A stretch of DNA of 64,000 nt from contig NW_026542595.1 of NCBI RefSeq assembly GCF_028750875.1, positions 79,787,386-79,851,385 of the forward strand, given 5' to 3'. The notes beneath the pieces were generated by a model. It searched no databases and had not been told where the DNA came from. It worked only from the letters and a program-made list of their open reading frames with translations. This document shows, piece after piece, positions 1 to 10,835 of this stretch. The translations under genes and the position numbers were made by a program. Position 1 is the first letter of the stretch. Every line of letters begins with the position of its first letter. Origin of the DNA: Macrosteles quadrilineatus (lineage: Eukaryota; Arthropoda; Insecta; Hemiptera; Cicadellidae).

Positions 1-411
1 ACAGCCATTGTGTAGTACAACCGTTTGAATTCTGGACATCAGCTGGATTGCGGCGATTGTTCAAAAATGTCCCTTTACCTGTAGGGAATAAGTGAGAAAA
101 TGCATGGACGATTTTGTGATCCGGATGTAAACTCATTGATCGGATTTTGGTTAGCAGATGGCCAAGTAATAGATGACCCAGATGCCCTCAAAACCAATCT
201 GTCCTGGATCTAGTTGTTCCTATACCACCTACGATACTACAGAAGCATCTTTGCTATAGAGCACATTTGCTAAAAACGAAATACTTTATCCGAGTGTCTT
301 ATTACCTATCTAACACACTGCCTGACATTCGTTGTTTTATGCGTTGAAATGTCCAATCTTTCTCCACTTTATTGGAAAGATTAAATAAACATCTATATAT
401 ATGTAATTCAG
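1..411. other. Non-genic stretch next to MULE remnant
   Basis: I see no open frame with recognisable similarity here. It lies downstream, in minus-strand terms, of the MULE-like fragment at 412-715, so it may be the decayed C-terminal part of that transposase. No terminal inverted repeat is visible before the window edge. Confidence 0.4.
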
Positions 412-715
412 TCACCGGGAAAACTTCTCTTGCAGTAGAAATTGCTCTTGCTTCGGAATCTGAATTATTGTTTTAGGGTACAACTGTGGGAAAACTTCTT
501 TAATAGATTTGAATAATCGAACATACGTTTCTTTCATTTTGTTGGGTATAAGAGCGAGCACAACTGGTATCACACCTGTTTTGGCTTCTGAGCTACTCAG
601 TTCTGCAACTATGGAATAATATATTTTCATAAATTGTTTTCTGCGACTTTTAAAAGTACCATCAAAGAAAGAGTGTTTACAATCTTGTAGGGCTTCATTC
701 CCCGTTGAGGTAGAA
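412..715 (-). pseudogene. MULE-type transposase fragment (catalytic core start)
   Basis: The minus-strand translation has a run typical of Mutator-like (MULE) transposase cores: a DGTFK motif (about 660-675), then a segment of the type IPVVLALIPNKMKETYVRLF, which resembles the conserved stretch between the first catalytic Asp and the second acidic region. In that family the protein cuts and joins transposon ends in the nucleus. Only about 100 residues remain where a full protein would have several hundred, and the reading frame stops at 412. The following Asp/Glu block is missing, so the copy cannot be active. Just upstream (730-1171) lies a fragment of an apparently different transposon protein, so the piece may be a nested insertion or a chimera. 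Assignment rests on motif recognition only. Confidence 0.6.
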
Positions 716-729
716 GAGATTTGGAAATA

Positions 730-1171
730 GTATATTTCACAACAAGAGTTATATACTTAATTTAAGTTGCTCCTTGTGTCTGAGGCAAAAAGAACTCGCA
801 TCTGTTGCAGGCGATCCAAAGCCTATGTTAAAATCTCTTTCAAAGACTCTACAAAAAAAATGCGTACTCAACTTTATTGTCAGGCTCACATTGTTCATTG
901 TATAAGCGACAATTTTGGCAATCGACAAATCACTGCGTAGGTAAAATCTATGTACGTTCTAAGCCCTACAATAGTATTTTTACTCAGAGTTTGTGGATTT
1001 AATGTAGGCTCTTACAGTTCCCCGCTTATTAGAAAAAGCCCTAGATTTTTTATCCCCAACTCTTCTGTCCACTAGGGTAGTTCCTTTTTCCAAAAATTTC
1101 TTGCACAAGATCTGCAAATCATAATTTTGCAATAAAAATAATTGGTTTAGGATGTAGGATTGCTTTGTCAT
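730..1171 (-). pseudogene. Transposon-encoded protein fragment, unnamed insect family
   Basis: Two minus-strand pieces read as one decayed protein. The first (980-1171) has a basic segment ending in a VRAYIKS-like run. The second (about 760-960, another frame, with one in-frame stop) has a YLRSDLS segment and then FNIGFGSPATD followed by a Cys. The order VR.HI, then YL.SDLS, then FNIGF..P..D.C is one I recall from multi-copy uncharacterised insect transposon proteins, but I cannot name the superfamily with confidence. At least one frameshift separates the pieces. The downstream neighbour at 412-715 looks like a MULE core, so either this is the N-terminal part of the same element or two transposons are joined here. 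Confidence 0.4.
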
Positions 1172-2480
1172 GTGTACACAAGGAGAACAATTTTTTGTTT
1201 GTATTGTAACAAAGTCAGCTTAGGCCTACATTGAAGCGAACACACACGTTTCATCATACATTTTTATTGATATCATTTAACAAAAAAACAAAAAACAATA
1301 TGCACAAAACACGATTTTGCAAAATATAGGTAGGTCAAGGATTTATGATTGCTCTGTATTTTGTACAACAAAGTCAGCTTGGACTGAAGTCACAACATAT
1401 TTTTGTTAAGTTTGTTTGTTTGAGTTTTTTGCTGTTTGCTGAAGCAAACTCGACATCTAGAAGCATCCGTCCACCCTTTGTTTTCTGGTCACATGGCTAA
1501 CGTAGGTCCATCAGAGAAAGTAGGCCTACTGAATTCTTAAATTTAACACCTTAATGTCATAATCAATATAATAAGAATACTGAACTTTAAAGACACAGCA
1601 ATATAAATAAATATAAGTCAGGCGCACCAACTGAAAATCAGCTGTCTAACTATTAACAGACATTGTAAAATATCTTATACTTACAATTTTTACAAAACTT
1701 ATGACAGCTAGCCTGACCATACTACTGAACCGAATTACACGCGGTTGGTACTAAATGAAAGATATTTTCCTGTAAATGAGCAGAATCCCTTTAATAAGCT
1801 CAAAAATATGAACAAAAAATGAATTTAAAATAATAAAAAAACATGTAGTAAAGGTAGTAAAGGTAGCAATTGAACAGCTTAAATGAAATAACATGAGTAT
1901 GCGTTTACAACATCCTTAAATTGTATTAGTATCAATTTAGCTCTTCCATTAAATATTATCCTAAAAAAAGACCAAGTAATCATGAAGCAAGTGAACAAAA
2001 TTACATTAACATAAATTCAAAGCGTTACTCTGTTTACAATTTCCTTAAAGCAGTATTGTAACCTATTGTTTAGCACAGGCTGGGTTTTTATTTGAACCAT
2101 ATCTTCAACTAAATCAGCAGCCTCTGGTTCATCACTAAGATAAATTTTTTCTTAGTTTCTAAACATCTGGTCATGAACATTACTTTAATTTCATCTGATA
2201 TTTTTCCTACCATATTGGCTACATACTTTTTCCTACTTCTTGTGCGAAAAACGTTGAAAATAACATAATCATTAACATTAGGGTTAGTTTTTGTTATGGT
2301 TTATCACTTTTGAATCATTATCTGATTCAGAAGAGCTCCCATATATTTCAAAATAGATTGAACCCGGATTTTTTTCTTCTCTAAGGGCGTCCTGAAACAA
2401 TAGGGTCTTGTATTTCGCCAGTGACAGTAGATGTAGATAGTTCTGTAAAATGAGTTAAGGAATTATAACTATACTCGCCT
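1172..2480. other. AT-rich stretch without genes
   Basis: There is no supported coding region. A short phrase (aacaaagtcagctt) occurs twice, near 1208 and 1369, suggesting a small diverged duplication. Otherwise this is AT-rich sequence with stop codons in all frames. Confidence 0.5.
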
Positions 2481-2489
2481 TTGGCTCGC

Positions 2490-3175
2490 CCCCTATCTGT
2501 TAGTCGTCATTCGTATACAGCTAATCCAGCTAGCTGTTAGTCGTCATTAGTATATTAGAGTTAAGTTGTAACAAAGCGAGAAGTGAAACCGTCAATATTA
2601 AGTTATATAAGTTATTAAGCTCGACCTTAAGGAACACCTCATAAAAAAATTATTTTTAAAGTTACGGTAAGAGAGTATTATAGTTAAGTATTTTTACAAC
2701 TGAGTTGTTGGTCAAGCGAAGTACAAATATAAGGAGAGTAGGGTTCGTTATAGTGAAAATCGACATTAAAGTAATAACGATTTCATGATTATATAAGAGG
2801 AGATTGATAAGTTCATAAGTTGATAATAGTAAAGTATTATATGAAGTAAATAGATTGTAGTAGATCGGAGGCCAGGAAACGTCGGAACCCTATTTGCAAT
2901 TATTTAAAAATTAAACAAGTTAGTAAACTTTTGTATAAGATAAGTAGATTGATGTAGATTGATAAGTTGATAATATTAAAGTATTATATGAAGTAAATAG
3001 ATTATAGTAGATACTCATGTATATATTTATTAAAATAGATGAAGTAGTGTTTGTTTCCCTGTCGGTTAGCTATAAACGTAATGGCATATCCAGTTCCGCC
3101 ACAAGGAGGCCAGGAAACGTCGGAACCATATTTACAATCATTCACAAATGTACAAGTTAGTAAACTCTACTAACT
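2490..3175. repeat. Cluster of short direct repeats
   Basis: Several phrases recur in direct orientation: ctgttagtcgtcatt near 2497 and 2536; a roughly 55-bp block around ttgataatagtaaagtatt near 2818 and 2962; and a block starting ggaggccaggaaacgtcgg near 2866 and 3105. The pattern suggests a decayed element with internal duplication, possibly an old LTR. I see no coding remnant or clear ends. Confidence 0.5.
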
Positions 3176-3189
3176 ACTTAAAGGAAATA

Positions 3190-3836
3190 TACAGGGTGAG
3201 TTTTTTAAAGTGATCCAATAGCTAACTTTTTAAATACAGGACTTAGCACCTCACTTTAAATTTGAAACTTGCTCAGTTTTAAGTTTCACTCAAGAATACG
3301 ATTTCAGATTTTTTCATTGTGGCCGCCATTTTCCAATATGGCTGCCAACTTTAAAATTTCTTATGGAACACCCTGTATTTTATTTTGTTTTTAGATTTTA
3401 CTCTAAAAAATAAAACATTTTTGTTCTTGAGATTTATCTTTAGTCTATTTAAGGCGCATAATAATAACAAAACACATGCAAAGTTCACACACAACTAAAC
3501 AGTAACAACACTTAAAACTAACATTGTTTTTAAACATGCTTTAGAATTCATGCAACTTTGTATGAAAACTTTAAGTCCTCGTAGCTCCTTAACCGTTAGA
3601 GATATTGAAAAAATCTCAAGAACAAAAATGTTTTATTTTTTAGAGTAAAATCTAAAAACAAAATAAAATACAGGGTGTTCCAAGCCATATTGGAAAATGG
3701 CGGCCACAATGAAAAAATCTGAAATCGTATTCTTGAGTGAAACTTAAAACTGAGCAAGTTTCAAATTTAAAGTGAGGTGCTAAGTCCTGTAATTAAAAAG
3801 TTAGCTATTGGATCACTTTAAAAAACTCACCCTGTA
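3190..3836. mobile_element. Foldback element with TACAGGGTG termini
   Basis: The left end (TACAGGGTGAGTTTTTTAAA) and the right end are inverted copies. Inverted similarity continues inwards for about 230 bp per arm (3190-3432 against 3613-3836). The left arm has about 20 extra bases near 3348-3366. Each arm contains a second internal copy of the terminal motif (3369-3377 and 3669-3677). TA dinucleotides flank both ends, as expected for TA-targeting MITEs. There is no coding capacity. The element abuts the Helitron helicase remnant starting at 4000. Confidence 0.85.
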
Positions 3837-3999
3837 TACAACAACTAAACTAATTACTAAAGAAAGAACAAATATATACAACAACACGGGGACTTTTGGT
3901 AAGGCAGACCCCCTATGTACAACTGCCGGTGTTGTCAAGTCACGGCGGGGAGTTTTGATGAAGCAGATCCCCTTGCCTACTGCTGGTGTCAAGTCCGGT

Positions 4000-4701
4000 T
4001 TAGAGTAGGAGATCGTCATACACGATGTTTTTCGCGTACGCGATCCCACCTCGGACACGTTCGGGATGTACCAGAACGACAATATGGTCAGGATGTCTGA
4101 CCCTACTGAGCAAGACATACAGTTGCCCGTGCGTGAAGCAATCGGTCCGTAAATCAAAACCGACTGAATCTATTGTCTTACCTTGGCTCTTGTGTCCGGT
4201 CATGCAATAGGCCAACATCAGTGGGAACTGACGTCGACGAACACGTAACGGCGAACTCTCGACAAACGTGAACGTAAACGTAATCCGGGGAATTCCGATA
4301 GGTTGCGTCTGTCCGGGAAGTCTCACTGTAATCAGACGGTTGGAGATGCCGATTGCAATGACTTTAGTGCCGTTGACGAGTCCTTCAGCAATGTTGAGAT
4401 TCCTCATAATGAGGCAAACAGAGCCGATCTTCAGCCGCAGAACATGGTCTGGTACGCCCTTGCCAGTAGCCGTGTTCAGGAGTTGAACGTCGACATCCAA
4501 GCCATCGTCGTTCTCTCTGTCTACTGTGTCGGCGCTTCTCAGCTCGTACAGATGACCGTCGAGGGAGTTCAAGATGTGGTCGTTGATCTCCTTGACGTTC
4601 ACTATCAGAGTCGAGAGGATTGCGCGTCGCGAACGCATATCAGAGTCGAGTAGGACGTTTGCGGGAAAGACGGAATCGACCAAATCAGTCAAATACGTCA
4701 C
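4000..4701 (-). pseudogene. Helitron PIF1-like helicase, C-terminal remnant
   Basis: The 233-codon minus-strand frame matches the last third of a Helitron Rep/helicase protein. Segments visible in order are: an RRAILST block; a GSVCLIMRNLNIAEGLVNGT block, typical of Pif1-family superfamily-1 helicases; FPLMLAYCMTGHKSQGKTID, the late helicase motif containing KSQG; and HGQLYVLLSRVR, the final motif. In Helitrons this domain unwinds DNA during rolling-circle transposition. The Walker A ATP-binding motif and the HUH Rep domain are absent, so this is a 5'-truncated relic. The frame starts on a non-ATG codon, and upstream sequence (4702-5244) shows nothing recognisable. Two non-autonomous Helitrons elsewhere in the window (22925-23313 and 60454-61061) could have used a related protein in trans; that is inference. 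Confidence 0.88.
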
Positions 4702-5244
4702 TTGTCTAATTGCTTTGTTCTTGCCAAACTAGTTAACAGTTGTTTTTACTGTTCATAAAGGTCCCCTGAAAGTTTGAGTCAGTTACCTCTGGCCATTTTG
4801 GACAGAGTAAATTATAGTCTTTGTCTTAATTGGTGAAACTTGTCACTTTTACATATCCATCAGGCCTACTAACAGTTTTTTACCGCAATTATTAAAGTTA
4901 CCGATTTTGTTTTGTGTTCATTTCTGTTAATTGTCTTGTTTAATTTATTAAAGCTTTATTTTAATGTTTTAAAACTATTAAAGAGACAAAACAGGATTGG
5001 TCGTACATTTTAGGCAATTACACGCTAGGAAAACTATTTCCGTTTATGAATTTCATACCTAGGCTCTAGGTGATTAACAAGTTTAGTAAAACCAAGGTCT
5101 TCAACCACACTAAGGGGTGGATTATTAAGGCAGATTATTTCTGCTATTTTTCTAGAAACAGCCTTGGCTTTAGGGTCGTCCTGCCTGAGTTTAGCCTTTT
5201 TTTATATAAAATTACTTAGTGAAGGTTGTACTGTGGATCTAGGT
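4702..5244. other. Non-genic stretch between Helitron and MULE remnants
   Basis: This is AT-rich sequence with no recognisable coding similarity. Helicase domain remnants would be expected here on the minus strand if the Helitron were complete, but I do not see them. Confidence 0.4.
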
Positions 5245-6005
5245 TTACTTAGTGAAATAACTTGGGGAGACCTTCTTGAGACCACAGATCTTGAAGAAGG
5301 ACTAGAACTTGCATTCGGGCTAAACATAGCCTGGATAGGCCGTGCTGCTGAACATGTCGCCATGTACTTTGGCACAGGTGAAAAAAAAAAACAAAAAAAA
5401 AACACAAAAAAAAACAACTCTTATCTTCTACTCTGTCACCAAGAATGGACGATTTTTTGGTAAAAGGGGCTGCTTCGAAATCAACCATTACTTTTTTTGG
5501 TCTGGGTAGTAGGCCAAGGTCTACTAGTTTTCCCAGAATAGCTTTTAGGAGACTCTTATAGATTTCCGTGATTTTTTCTGTCATCAGGGCGTAAATGCAT
5601 GTCCGGACTCCGGTGTTGATCTCTCCTCTCACCACGTACACTTGCTGGAATAGTTTGGATGAAATTTTGAAAGTCCCATCCACGAACCATGTGTCTGATC
5701 CCGCCAAGAAATTTAACTGCTCTTCAGTTGCAAAAACGACAAGCCGCGAAGGTGACCCAGTGGCAGAATCGTGAATAAGAAAAGGTTTGGCGCTGCTGCT
5801 CCAGTCGTCTTCCACTTATCTGGGATTTCCCAGTCAGAGACAGTTTTTGGCAATGGTGGAAACTTCTTCTCCCTAGTCCTACGGATGTCTCTCTTGATGC
5901 TGGAAACTCTTCCCGCAGACACCTGTCTGGATTGTCCTGGGATCCTCACACCTACAACCCATCCTATCATCCGTGGTGTACGAGACTTTGAACAAATTAT
6001 AAATT
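5245..6005 (-). pseudogene. MULE transposase remnant
   Basis: Two overlapping minus-strand frames (5713-6005 and 5249-5815) together give the N-terminal and core parts of a MULE-type transposase. The first contains an REKKFPPLPKTVSDWEIPD segment, the usual pre-core linker. The second contains WFVDGTFKISSKLFQQVY (first catalytic Asp in the DGTFK motif), then IYALMTEKITEIY, then VMVDFEAA (second acidic block). One frameshift near 5760 separates them. An A-rich run at 5380-5411 interrupts the 3' portion, after which similarity is lost. The 5' side runs toward the 100-N gap at 6012. Its domain order is that of a Mutator-like transposase, but the Glu/zinc-binding C-terminus is missing, so it is non-functional. 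Confidence 0.78.
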
Positions 6006-6011
6006 GAGAAA

Positions 6012-6111
6012 NNNNNNNNNNNNNNNNNNNNNNNNNNNNNNNNNNNNNNNNNNNNNNNNNNNNNNNNNNNNNNNNNNNNNNNNNNNNNNNNNNNNNNNNN
6101 NNNNNNNNNNN
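6012..6111. other. Assembly gap of exactly 100 N
   Basis: One hundred N bases, probably a placeholder for unknown length. It separates the MULE remnant from the R1-type LINE and probably hides the LINE 5' UTR and possibly the first codons of ORF1. Confidence 0.99.
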
Positions 6112-6114
6112 AAC

Positions 6115-7413
6115 ATGGAGCAGACCATAAAGGCAATGCTTGAAACCTTTAAGACGCAGAGAGGAGTTAACCAAGTGGTTAAAAATGGCATGGCTAAGCT
6201 CGAGGACGACCTTGGTTTTGTCTTCGCCTGCCGGCTGGTGAGCAAGGCGGCCAGGGAAAGGATCGCCGAGAAGGTGGTGTCCCTACCTGACGACAATGCG
6301 CGACCTTCCAAGAAACGCAGGAGGCCTACATCAGAAAGCCCTCCAAAAAGAGAAGAGGTTGTTCATACAGCAAAGCCTGAAGTTAAGGTCAAGGCGACCC
6401 AGACTTCTAGGTCCTTCTCTGACGTAGTTGCCGCTTCAGCGAAACCTCAACAGCCACAGCAACCTGCGACACCCATTGAGGGTAGCTCCCGAAAGGGGTC
6501 AGTCGTAGAAACACCATCTGGGACTGTGTGGGAAAAGCGCCTTACGAAAAAGGAGAAGAGGAAATTGAGGCACGCGGAAGTCGGCTCCAAGACATATGTG
6601 GCAGTGAGGGCGCAGTCGACCGGCGTGGCCCAAGCTGTGCCTGGCTCGGCACTCGCTAAAAAGTCGCGGCCCAAAAAGCCCAGGACTGAGGCAATTTTGG
6701 TCAAGCCTTTGGAGGGAAGATCATTCGCCGAAGTCTTGGGTGTTATCAAGGCCAAGGCTAAGCCAGAGCAAACCGACACGGTTGTACGGTCGATTAGACA
6801 AACCCGGGACGGGGACGTCCTCCTCGAACTGGGTAAGTCTAAAGATAAAGCCGCCTTTGCTGCCGAACTAAAGGCAGCTGTGGAAGGTCAGGGCACCGTT
6901 CGTGCTCTCGAACCCAAGACGTCCGTCGAGGTTCGGGATATGGATTGTGTGTCAACGGAGGATGACGTCATTGATGCCCTAAAAAAAGCTGTCCCCGAGC
7001 TTGCCGGACAAACGGCTAGTCTGAGGGTGTGGCTCACGAAACCAAACCGGAGTCAACAGCGGATGGCGGTCGCCGAAATGGCAGACGCAAACGCCAGTAA
7101 GGTTTTGGCACTCCAGCATTTGAGGGTTGGATGGGTTAATTGCAGGTTGAGACGGAGGGTGGAAGTAACGAGGTGTTTTAAATGCCTTGATTTCGGCCAT
7201 TCCTCCCGAAACTGCGAAGGGCCCGACCGAGGCAAGAACTGCCTTCGATGCGGGGAGGTGGGTCACACTCGTAGGGACTGTAAAGTTGAGACCTGTTTCC
7301 TCTGTAAGGAGAAAGGCCTCAATGATAAAAACGCTAAACATATAGCTGGGCCTGGGCAGTGCAGTGCATTTAAAGGCGCACTACAACAAGCGAAAGCCCA
7401 ACCACGAAGATAA
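6115..7413 (+). CDS. R1-type LINE ORF1, Gag-like zinc-knuckle protein
   Basis: An uninterrupted frame of about 432 codons runs from the ATG at 6115 to the TAA at 7411-7413. The N-terminal half is rich in Lys, Pro, Ser and Gln, including a KKRRRP basic stretch that could act in nuclear entry or RNA binding. The central part has an RNA-recognition-like Gag domain (REVRDMDCVSTEDDV-like region near 6930-6970). The C-terminus carries CCHC knuckles: CFKCLDFGHSSRNC (from 7174) and CLRCGEVGHTRRDC, then a longer CFLC...H...C unit. In the family this protein binds element RNA to form the retrotransposition particle. The true start may lie in the gap, since the frame is open up to the Ns. It is intact, in contrast to ORF2. 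ORF2 begins at the stop codon, with its first codons overlapping or abutting. Confidence 0.85.
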   Translation: MEQTIKAMLETFKTQRGVNQVVKNGMAKLEDDLGFVFACRLVSKAARERIAEKVVSLPDDNARPSKKRRRPTSESPPKREEVVHTAKPEVKVKATQTSRSFSDVVAASAKPQQPQQPATPIEGSSRKGSVVETPSGTVWEKRLTKKEKRKLRHAEVGSKTYVAVRAQSTGVAQAVPGSALAKKSRPKKPRTEAILVKPLEGRSFAEVLGVIKAKAKPEQTDTVVRSIRQTRDGDVLLELGKSKDKAAFAAELKAAVEGQGTVRALEPKTSVEVRDMDCVSTEDDVIDALKKAVPELAGQTASLRVWLTKPNRSQQRMAVAEMADANASKVLALQHLRVGWVNCRLRRRVEVTRCFKCLDFGHSSRNCEGPDRGKNCLRCGEVGHTRRDCKVETCFLCKEKGLNDKNAKHIAGPGQCSAFKGALQQAKAQPRR

Positions 7414-10402
7414 GGATCCTCCAGTGCAATGTAGATCGATCCAGGACGGCTGACGGCGCTTCTCAGTCAGCTTGCCCTCGAACACGGTGTTGACGCGCTC
7501 TTGGTTAGCTAACAGTACCAGTACCGGGACAGGGACCCATCTCTTTTGTTTCCCCGATACACTTGGTACTGCTGCGTTCTGGGTTCGTAATACAGCTAAA
7601 GTGCAGGTGAGGAGTCACGCGAAGGGCCGAGGATTCGTTTGGGTCCGGTGCGGGGATGTCACTTACTTTAGTGTATACCTCACCCCCAACGAGGCTATCC
7701 GTGACTTTCGTGGAAAGATAGACCGCCTGGAAGAGAGCGTGCGCGATACCGCCGGGCACGTTGTCGTGGTGGGGGATTTCAATGCTAGGGCTGTCGAGTG
7801 GGGAATGACTCTCACTAATTCCCGGGGGAAGTACATCCTGGACTTTGCTGCCAGGGCTGGACTTGTTGTCATAAACGAGGGCAACACGCCAACTTTCCAG
7901 CGTCCCGGAATGAGGGGAACGATCCCAGACATCACGCTTGCATCTGAGTCCCTCTTGCCGAGGGATACGAGCCTGGAGAGTCCTAGAGGATTATACGGCC
8001 AGTGACCACCAGTACATCATTTTTGATGTCATGGATAGTCATCAGAGACAAGCTACCGTGTCTCGGCAGGTGCCCGTTCGGTGGAACACCAAAAAGCTGG
8101 ACGTGGCCCAAATTCACCCGAAGTCATACTACGGGGAGAGCCAGTGGTACCTGCTGCATCTGGCGTGGCTCACGCAGAGACATCAGTTACATCATTGATG
8201 AGGCTGATAGTCTCGGGCCTGCGAAGAGTCAATGCCTTGCAGGAGATCCCGGTGCGATAAGCGACCTGTGTACTGGTGGACAACCGAGATCGCAGAACTG
8301 CGCCGGGCAGCATTGAGAGCCAGACGTCTTGCTACCAGGGCCAGAGAACCTGAAGATAGACGTCTTAAGTCTGACGCTTACAGGTGGCTAGGAAGTCTCT
8401 TCGCCGGGCCATTAACCGGAGCAAACGCAGTTGCTGGGAGAAATTAAGGGACGATGTCGATTCCGATCCGTGGGGCCTGGGTTACAAGATAGTAACCAAG
8501 AAGCTTGGCACCCGCTCTCCACCTTCCGTTATGGACGGGGCCTCTATGGAGAGGATTGTAAAGTCCCTTTTCCCGACTCACACACTGCGCCCATTGCGGG
8601 AGTTCGGAAGGGTGGACGACGTACCGCTTTTCAGTCTCGAGGAGTTGGAGGCGGCCGTTCTATCCCTGAAGAACAACAAGGCTCCTGGACCGGATGGGGT
8701 ACCTGGTGAGGCCCTGAAGAAAGTCTTTTCAATAAATCCACAAATCCTTTTGAGCACGTACAATGCCTGTCTGGCCGAGGGGAAGTTTCCCTTCTGCTGG
8801 GAAAACAGCTAGGCTTGTGCTCGTTGGGGAAGGGAAAAGGAAACCCAGACCTACCCTCCTCTTACAGACCTCTCTGTATGTTGGACACTGCTGGGAAAGT
8901 CTTGGAAAAGTTGATCCGGTTCCGACTGAATTCAGCCGTGGTTGCTGCAGGAAATCTATCCCCTCGTCAGTACGGCTTCAGGAAGGGACGGTCAACGGTT
9001 GACGCTATTGAGGAGGTAAAGCGAGCCGTAATGAGAGCTGAGGAGTTTAACAACTATTCTCGTCGGGTTGTGCTGCTTGTAACACTTGATGTGCGAAACT
9101 CATTTAATTCCGCGAGGTGGTGCGATATGCTGGACGCCCTGGAGAACATTTTCCACGTCCCGGCATACCTCATGCGCCATGATAGAGGACTACCTCCGGT
9201 ACCCCGCCTCATCATTTACGACACTAGAGAAGGCTCCAGGACGATGGATGTAACTTCTGGTGCTGCTCAAGGTCCATACTCTGGGCCCGGACCTCTGGAA
9301 CGTCGCCTACGACAGCCTCTTGAGATCCGAGATGCCTGAGGAAACTGTCCTAGTTGGGTATGCAGATGACGTTGCGGCTTTAATAGCTGCACGTAGCATT
9401 GAGCTTGCCCAGCTGAAACTAAATCGAGTCATGCGAACCATTAACGCATGGATGGCAGAACATGGTCTCTCGCTCGCTCTGAGCAAAACTGAGATTGTGA
9501 TTCTGACTAAAAAGAGATTGACACCATCGTGCCTTTGATGGTGGGGAACGTTGAAGTCCAAACCACTCGAGCCGCAAAGTACCTTGGGGTCATGGTGGAC
9601 AGCAAGCTCAGCTGGCGAGACCAGATCACCCGTACGGCGGACAAGGCCGCTAAAATGGTTTCTTCCCTTAGTCGGTTAATGGCCTATGTCGGAGGTCCGC
9701 GGTCCAGCCGCAGAAGGCTGTTGATGTCTGCGGTCCAGTCCGTGCTCCTGTACGGTGCGGAAGTCTGGGCAGACGCTCTCAATAAGGAGATATATAGGAT
9801 GCGGCTCGCCCGAGTGCAGCGTCAGGCAGCACTAAGGGTAGCATCTGCCTATCGAACAGTGTCCGAACCCGCCGTCCTGGTGGTTGCTGGAGTCATCCCC
9901 GTCAAACTTTTGGCGGCGGAGAGGAAGGCAATTTATCAGCGCCGTGGGGAGGACCAGGCAAGAATTGAGGAACGCACCCGGACCTTCCAGCTGTGGCAGG
10001 AGAGCTGGGAACAGGAGACAAGGGGGCTCTGGACCAGGCGACTGATACAACAGGTCCAACCTTGGGTTAATCGGCGGTGCGGAGAGGTGAACTTCTACCT
10101 CACCCAATTTTCTGGGCGGGTCACGGGCTTTTTCCGGTCGTACATGTTCAGGATGGGCAAAGCCGTGTCACCCGATTGCATATACTGCCCAGGCATTCCC
10201 GATGACGTGGAACCACACTTTCTTCCACTGCCAGCATTGGGAAAGGCCCCGCCTAGAGGCTCAACAGTTCGTAGGACTGCTGTCGGTGGACACAGTCATA
10301 CCGATGATGATGGAGGGTGAGGACAATTGGACCTGTGTGTCACTTTACATCCAGGGTGTTCTCCGCGCCAATAAGCTTGACCTCGACCGGGATGCGGTGT
10401 AG
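7414..10402 (+). pseudogene. R1-type LINE ORF2: endonuclease and reverse transcriptase, frameshifted
   Basis: Segments in different frames follow each other without loss of domain order. The N-terminus starts with an ILQCNVDRSR-like motif near 7414. The APE endonuclease includes VVVVGDFNARAVEWG (near 7760-7800) and GTIPDITLAS. The reverse transcriptase follows: NNKAPGPDGVPGE (near 8680), SSYRPLCMLDTAGK, GFRKGRSTVDAI, SGAAQG, and the catalytic YADD at 9359-9370. Next comes KYLGVMVDSKLSW, then GEVNFYLTQFSG, and a final HTFFHCQHW zinc-like motif (10202-10402, TAG stop). Breaks occur near 7450, 7530 (stop), 8000, 8200, 8380, 8815-8850, 9265, 9530 and 10220. Several lie at short homopolymers such as gggaaaa, so some could be consensus errors. 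As read, no full-length protein can be made. Normal function is target-primed reverse transcription. Confidence 0.85.
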
Positions 10403-10628
10403 GTCAAAAAATAAATAATGCCAGAAACGGTGCGAGCCCTGTGGGCTTAGGTCACATGTTGGCCTGACTTGAAGTAATGTGACAAACAATTCCAGGTCTG
10501 TGTCCGACAGAGTAGAGGGGGTTTTTTAGTGAGTAGTCTGTGATGAACTCAGGAGTCTCACACTACAGGCTGGCTACCTGTGTGCGTAAAATCATTTTCC
10601 CTCCTCACCCTAAAAAAAAAAAAAAAAA
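10403..10628 (+). other. R1-type LINE 3' UTR and poly(A) tail
   Basis: It follows the ORF2 stop directly, with AATAA-like sequence at 10408-10416, the phrase gagtagagggggttttttag typical of R1-type 3' regions, and a run of 17 A at 10612-10628 that marks the insertion's 3' end. Confidence 0.75.
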
Positions 10629-10734
10629 TCTGAAAGCAACCCTAGTTATCTTAATTTTCATGTAGCCAATGTAGATACGAGAGTACGCAGTTTCCCCCAC
10701 TAACAGGTAAGTGACAACAATGTTGCCATTTGCA

Positions 10735-10835
10735 GCGTCGCGGTCTGGCACCGTTCACACGAAGTTTATCCAGATCACATTAACATCTAAATGACTCCGT
10801 GTCGAGGCTTAACTGTTCCTCGTCACTGACCCCAC
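10735..10835. repeat. Dispersed repeat, copy 1 (partner at 20610-20705)
   Basis: The block containing gatcacattaacatctaaatg and gtcgaggcttaactg recurs in the same orientation near 20610-20705. Several substitutions separate the two copies, so it is an older dispersed family. Element boundaries are not clear. Confidence 0.6.

Larger units (their letters stand above)
6112..10628 (+). mobile_element. R1-clade non-LTR retrotransposon (nearly full length)
   Basis: The order is ORF1 (Gag-like, three zinc knuckles), ORF2 (APE-type endonuclease, reverse transcriptase, C-terminal zinc-like region), a 3' UTR of about 210 bp, and a 17-A tail at 10612-10628. This is the layout of R1-clade elements, with the YADD active site and the GEVNFYLTQFSG block after the RT. 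Classical R1 sits in 28S rDNA, but flanking sequence here is not rDNA, so this copy belongs to a lineage without that target. The 5' end is lost in the gap at 6012-6111. No target-site duplication can be checked for that reason. Confidence 0.88.

Noticed and set aside
7505..10107. Minus-strand open frames across the R1-type element
   Set aside because: They are antisense to well-recognised ORF1/ORF2 segments.
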